A DNA stretch of 64,000 nt from Promethearchaeota archaeon (GTDB lineage: Archaea; Asgardarchaeota; Lokiarchaeia; Sigyniarchaeales; SOKP01): positions 68,027-132,026 of the forward strand of contig JAEOTP010000016.1 of the NCBI GenBank assembly GCA_016839765.1. The letters run 5' to 3'. Shown piece after piece: positions 60,302-64,000 of this stretch (positions are counted from its first letter, which is position 1; the number at the start of each line of letters is the position of its first letter). Under the pieces are notes generated by a model. It ran no database searches. It was not told the origin of the DNA and saw only the letters and a program-made list of their open reading frames with translations. Position numbers and translations under genes: made by a program.

Positions 60302-62542
60302 TTATTCTTGAAAGATTTCCTCAACCATAGAATGGTCCTCTTTGAAATGGACTAAAGCTCCACTCCAATCTTCTAGAACAGTCTTATATTTTAATTCAAA
60401 TCTTTCAACAAATTCTCTCAATTTTGCTCTTATTTCGGAAGTTTGTTTCCCTTTTATGAATAATGCCCCAAATATTCGTTTGCCATACTCAAGTACTATT
60501 GTAATATCTCCGTGATCAATAGTCTTCAGTAAATCTTGGGATTTAGTTGTCTCTTTTATGAAAGAGGTTATAGCTGAAACCATACCTGAAACCAATCCAG
60601 CATCATGAACAACTTCTCTTACAAAACTATAATCGAAAACTCCTCTTCCATCATCGTAAATAATATAGAGTCCTTGTTTTTCAACTCTTTCAAATACATA
60701 ACTAAATTCGGGTTTTAAAATATCGATAAAATCATTGCTAAAAAGATATTTAAGAGTAAAATAAAACCTCTGTTTTTCTTTTTCTTCAAATGGAATAAGC
60801 TCCTTAAGAAGCTTATCCTGTTCAAGAGAATTGAGTAAAGACTGTACTTCCTCCCTTTCTGATCTAACAGCATCCTGAGTTATATTTTCACTTTTGCTTA
60901 TTAAATATTGAATGTCTCCTTTTTTATAGTCATCTATTGTGATGAAATCAGTAATTGAAGAGAAAATGAGTTTCTCTAAATGTTTATCATCAACTTTTAA
61001 GTTTTTGGTCTTGAACTCTTTCCGTAGATAATGTATAATTAGGCCCCAAATGATTATATTAAAAATATATCGCGTATATGTATATGGAACCGCTAAGATA
61101 AAGAAAAAAACTCCACGTAAATCTGCCTCTAAACCTGCTGTTCTTAAGGTATAAAAATTAAAGCCAAATATTGTTGTATAACTAGTTTGTCCAGTTATCC
61201 AATACGTGTCTGGACTCAAATAAATTAAAGCATATAATTCTAAACTAACAAATAAAGCTGAAAGAAATATTAGGACGGGAAGATAAGAGACAATTGCTGT
61301 TAATATACTTCTCATATACTTAAAACACAAAACTAAAAAGAAGGCCGCTAGAGCAAGAGAAGCAATGACTAAAGTAATGAATGAAAAAATATTCATGACA
61401 TCAAATCCAAGAGAGTTTCCCAGAGTTACACTTGGTGCAATAAATTTAGCTGAATCTTGTATAATCTGGTAATTTGGGAAGATAAAACGATAAACTGGAT
61501 AAAATAATACATAATTTAGGACAAAGTATATGAAAAAAGCTAAACAGGCAAAAACGATTCCATAATAGAAATTTTTTGTATCAAATGCTTTTTTTTTCTG
61601 TTTCCTATGTTTCCACCAATCAATTATTTTTATAAATATAAGTATGGATATCGGCTCAAAAATCTTCAAAAACAGAACGAAAATGACAGACGCCATAATA
61701 AAATATGCGAAGAAGTAAATGATTATTGTTATAGACTCTGTTGTTCCTTTTTGAATCGCATCAACTATGAATAAAATGATTGATAAAACTGAAATTGGAG
61801 CACCTACAGTATATAAGCTTTTATATGTTTGAGTTCTTATAGATTCTCCGAAGTATCTTCCTTTTAATGCGATTTGTGAGCTAAATAGCAGTTCAATACT
61901 AAATATAAAAGTAGCAAGATATACAAATAAGATTTCAAGAAACCAGCCTAGAGCGGTTTCACCACCAGTTAACGAAACGGTCTCCAGATTTGTAATACTA
62001 AGTATTAATTGTAGAAGAAATAATGATATTGGTAATAAAACAATGAGTAACTTTAAAATTTCTTTTTCTCTGCTCCAATCACTTTTCTTTAGCTCATCTC
62101 TAATTCGGTTATAAGGGCTCTCCGTTAATTGATAAGTTAATGCTTCCAGAGATTCCTTTGTGGGTGATTTCTCTTTTCTTAAACGATTCCAAACCAGTAT
62201 TATAGAAATAAAGGGAGCTACAAGAAATATAAAAGGCAATGTAACCAGAGGGTACGAGCCAAACAATGAGATCAATGATAAAAAGTGAGAAACTATATAC
62301 CCTACTCCCAAAGCCGTGTTTCCTTCTTCTCCGGATTGGAGTTCAAGTTCTATTGGTGCCGTTTCTAGTTGAAAGACTATAGGTAAAACCCAGTAGACAA
62401 TATAGAACACAATTATTCCAAGTAAAATTCGACCATACAATTTCCCTATTATCTTCTTTTTTATAAAGAAATAAGGGATAGATATTACAAGGATAGGGAT
62501 GATATTCAATAAAATTGTAAATACAATTTCAATGGCACTCAT
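60302..62542 (-). CDS. Polytopic membrane protein with C-terminal longin-like domain
   Basis: 746 aa. Residues 1-520 have about 14 transmembrane helices with two charged loops (120-150 and 305-330). The last 220 residues are cytosolic: a helical segment, then a longin/roadblock-like domain (about 600-730) with GLYIIYDDGRGVFDYS, LVSGMVSAITSFIKETT, ITIVLEYG and FVERFELKY, matching the order in the longin-wHTH protein at 22350-23117. I do not recognise the membrane part. It may be a membrane receptor that binds GTPases or adaptors. Convergent with the cyclase gene. Confidence 0.75.
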   Translation of the reverse strand: MSAIEIVFTILLNIIPILVISIPYFFIKKKIIGKLYGRILLGIIVFYIVYWVLPIVFQLETAPIELELQSGEEGNTALGVGYIVSHFLSLISLFGSYPLVTLPFIFLVAPFISIILVWNRLRKEKSPTKESLEALTYQLTESPYNRIRDELKKSDWSREKEILKLLIVLLPISLFLLQLILSITNLETVSLTGGETALGWFLEILFVYLATFIFSIELLFSSQIALKGRYFGESIRTQTYKSLYTVGAPISVLSIILFIVDAIQKGTTESITIIIYFFAYFIMASVIFVLFLKIFEPISILIFIKIIDWWKHRKQKKKAFDTKNFYYGIVFACLAFFIYFVLNYVLFYPVYRFIFPNYQIIQDSAKFIAPSVTLGNSLGFDVMNIFSFITLVIASLALAAFFLVLCFKYMRSILTAIVSYLPVLIFLSALFVSLELYALIYLSPDTYWITGQTSYTTIFGFNFYTLRTAGLEADLRGVFFFILAVPYTYTRYIFNIIIWGLIIHYLRKEFKTKNLKVDDKHLEKLIFSSITDFITIDDYKKGDIQYLISKSENITQDAVRSEREEVQSLLNSLEQDKLLKELIPFEEKEKQRFYFTLKYLFSNDFIDILKPEFSYVFERVEKQGLYIIYDDGRGVFDYSFVREVVHDAGLVSGMVSAITSFIKETTKSQDLLKTIDHGDITIVLEYGKRIFGALFIKGKQTSEIRAKLREFVERFELKYKTVLEDWSGALVHFKEDHSMVEEIFQE

Positions 62543-62649
62543 CTTAAATACTCTAGTTTTTTTAATTAAAATTAAGTTATTTTTAAATTAATTTAAGCAA
62601 TTTTTCATATATTATTTTAGGTATTTTTTAAAATCTAAGATTGAATATT

Positions 62650-63750
62650 ATGAAGATGAATAAAAAATTAGGGATTGTTGTTCATGAGGATTTCGCGTTA
62701 AAGCATATATCACCTTATCCAAAACCTGCATTTATATCCTTTGAAAGTCCATTAAGAATTAAATCTGTAATTGAATATTTAAATAAAAAGAAATTTTTTG
62801 ATGATAATCGTATCATTAAGATAGTACCAGAATCTATTGATGACAATGTCCTTCTTTTAGCTCACTCACAATACCATATTGATTCAATAAAAAAAATTTC
62901 AAATATGGGTGGTGGTTTATTAGACGAGGATGTTTTTGTCTGTGATGATACCTTTGAATTAGCCAAAAAAGCGGTAGGTGGAGCTATCCAAGCACTTAAG
63001 AGTATTATTAATAAACAAGTCAATTATTCCTTTGCTTTCATAAGACCGCCAGGACATCACGCTTTCAGAGAAAAAGCATCTGGGCTATGCATTTTCAATA
63101 ACATTGCAGCTTCAATTCTATATTTAAGAAAAAGATTGAATTATGAAAGAAAAATAGCTATAATTGACATTGATAACCATTTTGGGGACGGATTGGCCCA
63201 ATATTTTTATGATGATCCAACAGTACTTTATTTTTCAGTCCATGAATTTGATTTTTCTCAAGCAGATTTAGGATTTTTAGATGAACTTGGTACTGGAAAA
63301 GGATTAGGTAAAAATATTAACTTTCCTATTCCTGAAAATTTGAGTGATGATCAATTTTTGGAGATTTTAGGCTTTCTTATTCCTATTTTGAAAGAATATG
63401 ATCCAGATTTAATTATAGTTGCTGCTGGATTTGATATGTATTTTGCTGACCCTATAGGTAATTGTTGCTTAACTACTACGGGATATTATAATTTCACAAA
63501 GGATCTTATGAATGTAGCAGAAGAAATTTGTGATGGAAAAATATCTTTCATATTGGAAGGAGGTTATAGTATAATAGGTTTACAATTTTGTGCCGATGCG
63601 ATATTATCAGCACTTCTGGATAAAGAATTTGAAGCACCTGAATTTGAACAAGATTTTTTTTCAATTGGAATAAACATTGAAGAATTTAATAAGATTAGGG
63701 AAACACTAAAATCACAATTGAGTCCATTTTGGAATTGCTTAAAAATATAA
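62650..63750 (+). CDS. Histone deacetylase-family (AcuC/class II-like) protein
   Basis: About 366 aa. The catalytic His pair is in RPPGHHA (about 136-137), and the zinc ligands are Asp and His in IDIDNHFGDG (about 175, 177) and Asp in AAGFDMYFADP (about 262). The active-site Tyr region is EGGYSI. It removes acyl groups from lysine or from small amines. Prokaryotic members act on acetyl-CoA synthetase, polyamines or Alba-type proteins, so the substrate here is open. The start is the ATG at 62650 rather than a TTG at 62641. Confidence 0.9.
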   Translation: MKMNKKLGIVVHEDFALKHISPYPKPAFISFESPLRIKSVIEYLNKKKFFDDNRIIKIVPESIDDNVLLLAHSQYHIDSIKKISNMGGGLLDEDVFVCDDTFELAKKAVGGAIQALKSIINKQVNYSFAFIRPPGHHAFREKASGLCIFNNIAASILYLRKRLNYERKIAIIDIDNHFGDGLAQYFYDDPTVLYFSVHEFDFSQADLGFLDELGTGKGLGKNINFPIPENLSDDQFLEILGFLIPILKEYDPDLIIVAAGFDMYFADPIGNCCLTTTGYYNFTKDLMNVAEEICDGKISFILEGGYSIIGLQFCADAILSALLDKEFEAPEFEQDFFSIGINIEEFNKIRETLKSQLSPFWNCLKI

Positions 63751-63783
63751 AATTTTTTCTTATTAGAAAAAAGTTTAAAAAAA

Positions 63784-64000
63784 TTAAACTAAATCTTGAA
63801 GTTTTTGAGCAAAGCTCTGAATAGAGAATAGAGCATCTCTAGGTGTAATTTGGGGATTTATATAACAAATTAATGCTCCTGTGCCACCTATAGGAATAGG
63901 TGCTATAATTATATGCCCTTGACCTTTGATATTAGTACCTATTTTACGTTCTTCAGTATTTTCGACAATCATATATTTAATACCTTGTATTGAGATACTT
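63784..64000 (-). CDS. Roadblock/LC7-like protein (partial)
   Basis: The C-terminal 71 codons of a gene that runs off the window end; the frame is open to position 64000. The text KYMIVENTEER, then QGHIIIAPIPIGGTGALICYI and PRDALFSIQSFAQKLQDL, matches the second half of roadblock/LC7 domains (strand, strand, long helix). Such proteins are often GTPase regulators. The internal ATG at 63972 is probably not the start. Confidence 0.6.
   Translation of the reverse strand, partial: SISIQGIKYMIVENTEERKIGTNIKGQGHIIIAPIPIGGTGALICYINPQITPRDALFSIQSFAQKLQDLV

Overview
The window is a very AT-rich stretch of archaeal chromosome that reads as an Asgard archaeon, most likely Lokiarchaeia-like. The archaeal core is clear: group II chaperonin, Alba, ribosomal proteins eL38 and eL40, archaeal ThrRS, AspRS, Pth2, TruD and type II methionine aminopeptidase, O-phosphoseryl-tRNA synthetase, archaeal riboflavin kinase and FAD synthetase, and a tRNA gene with introns. 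Mixed in are eukaryote-like proteins: a Ras-superfamily GTPase and the remnant of another, an Rpn11/CSN5-type JAMM protein, a probable BRO1 (ALIX-type) protein, two longin-like proteins, a roadblock-like fragment, translin, a seven-bladed WD40 protein and an HDAC-family deacetylase. No phage, insertion sequence, CRISPR or plasmid backbone was found.

Layout. 1-10.8 kb: HAD phosphatases, tRNA-Arg with two introns, M24 peptidase, NDP-sugar pyrophosphorylase, amidase, and a minus-strand SDR / SCP2-like / ALDH / SCP2-like operon. 10.8-18.2 kb: a GTPase remnant, SRPBCC and nitroreductase genes, then a membrane-regulation locus. In that locus two mini membrane proteins diverge from a membrane bPH2-XRE fusion, an XRE repressor and an ABC-2 exporter, with a 17-bp inverted repeat in the divergent region. 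18.2-23.4 kb: secreted repeat proteins, a nucleotidyltransferase and a longin-wHTH protein. 23.6-31 kb: phospholipid synthase, then translin / SepRS / RibL / RbkR as one operon, ThrRS, HAD and a small GTPase. 31-45.4 kb: membrane proteins, an MfnD-like ATP-grasp ligase, the BRO1-like protein, a membrane gene split in frame by TGA, an IscU-like scaffold, PRPP synthetase, JAMM, Alba, a VTT-like protein and a cyclophilin-like protein. 45.9-55.4 kb: translation genes (AspRS, Map, TruD, Pth2, eL38, eL40) and the thermosome, with an orphan DNA methyltransferase between them. 55.6-64 kb: an eight-unit secreted propeller, the WD40 protein, a cyclase-type hydrolase, a polytopic longin protein, an HDAC homologue and a truncated roadblock gene.

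Together this is mostly a housekeeping segment (translation, flavin and CoA/PRPP-type metabolism, lipid and surface synthesis). Dispersed through it are parts related to eukaryotic trafficking and ubiquitin signalling, and an unusual number of membrane proteins carrying DNA-binding domains. All identifications come from motif reading; no database search was run.
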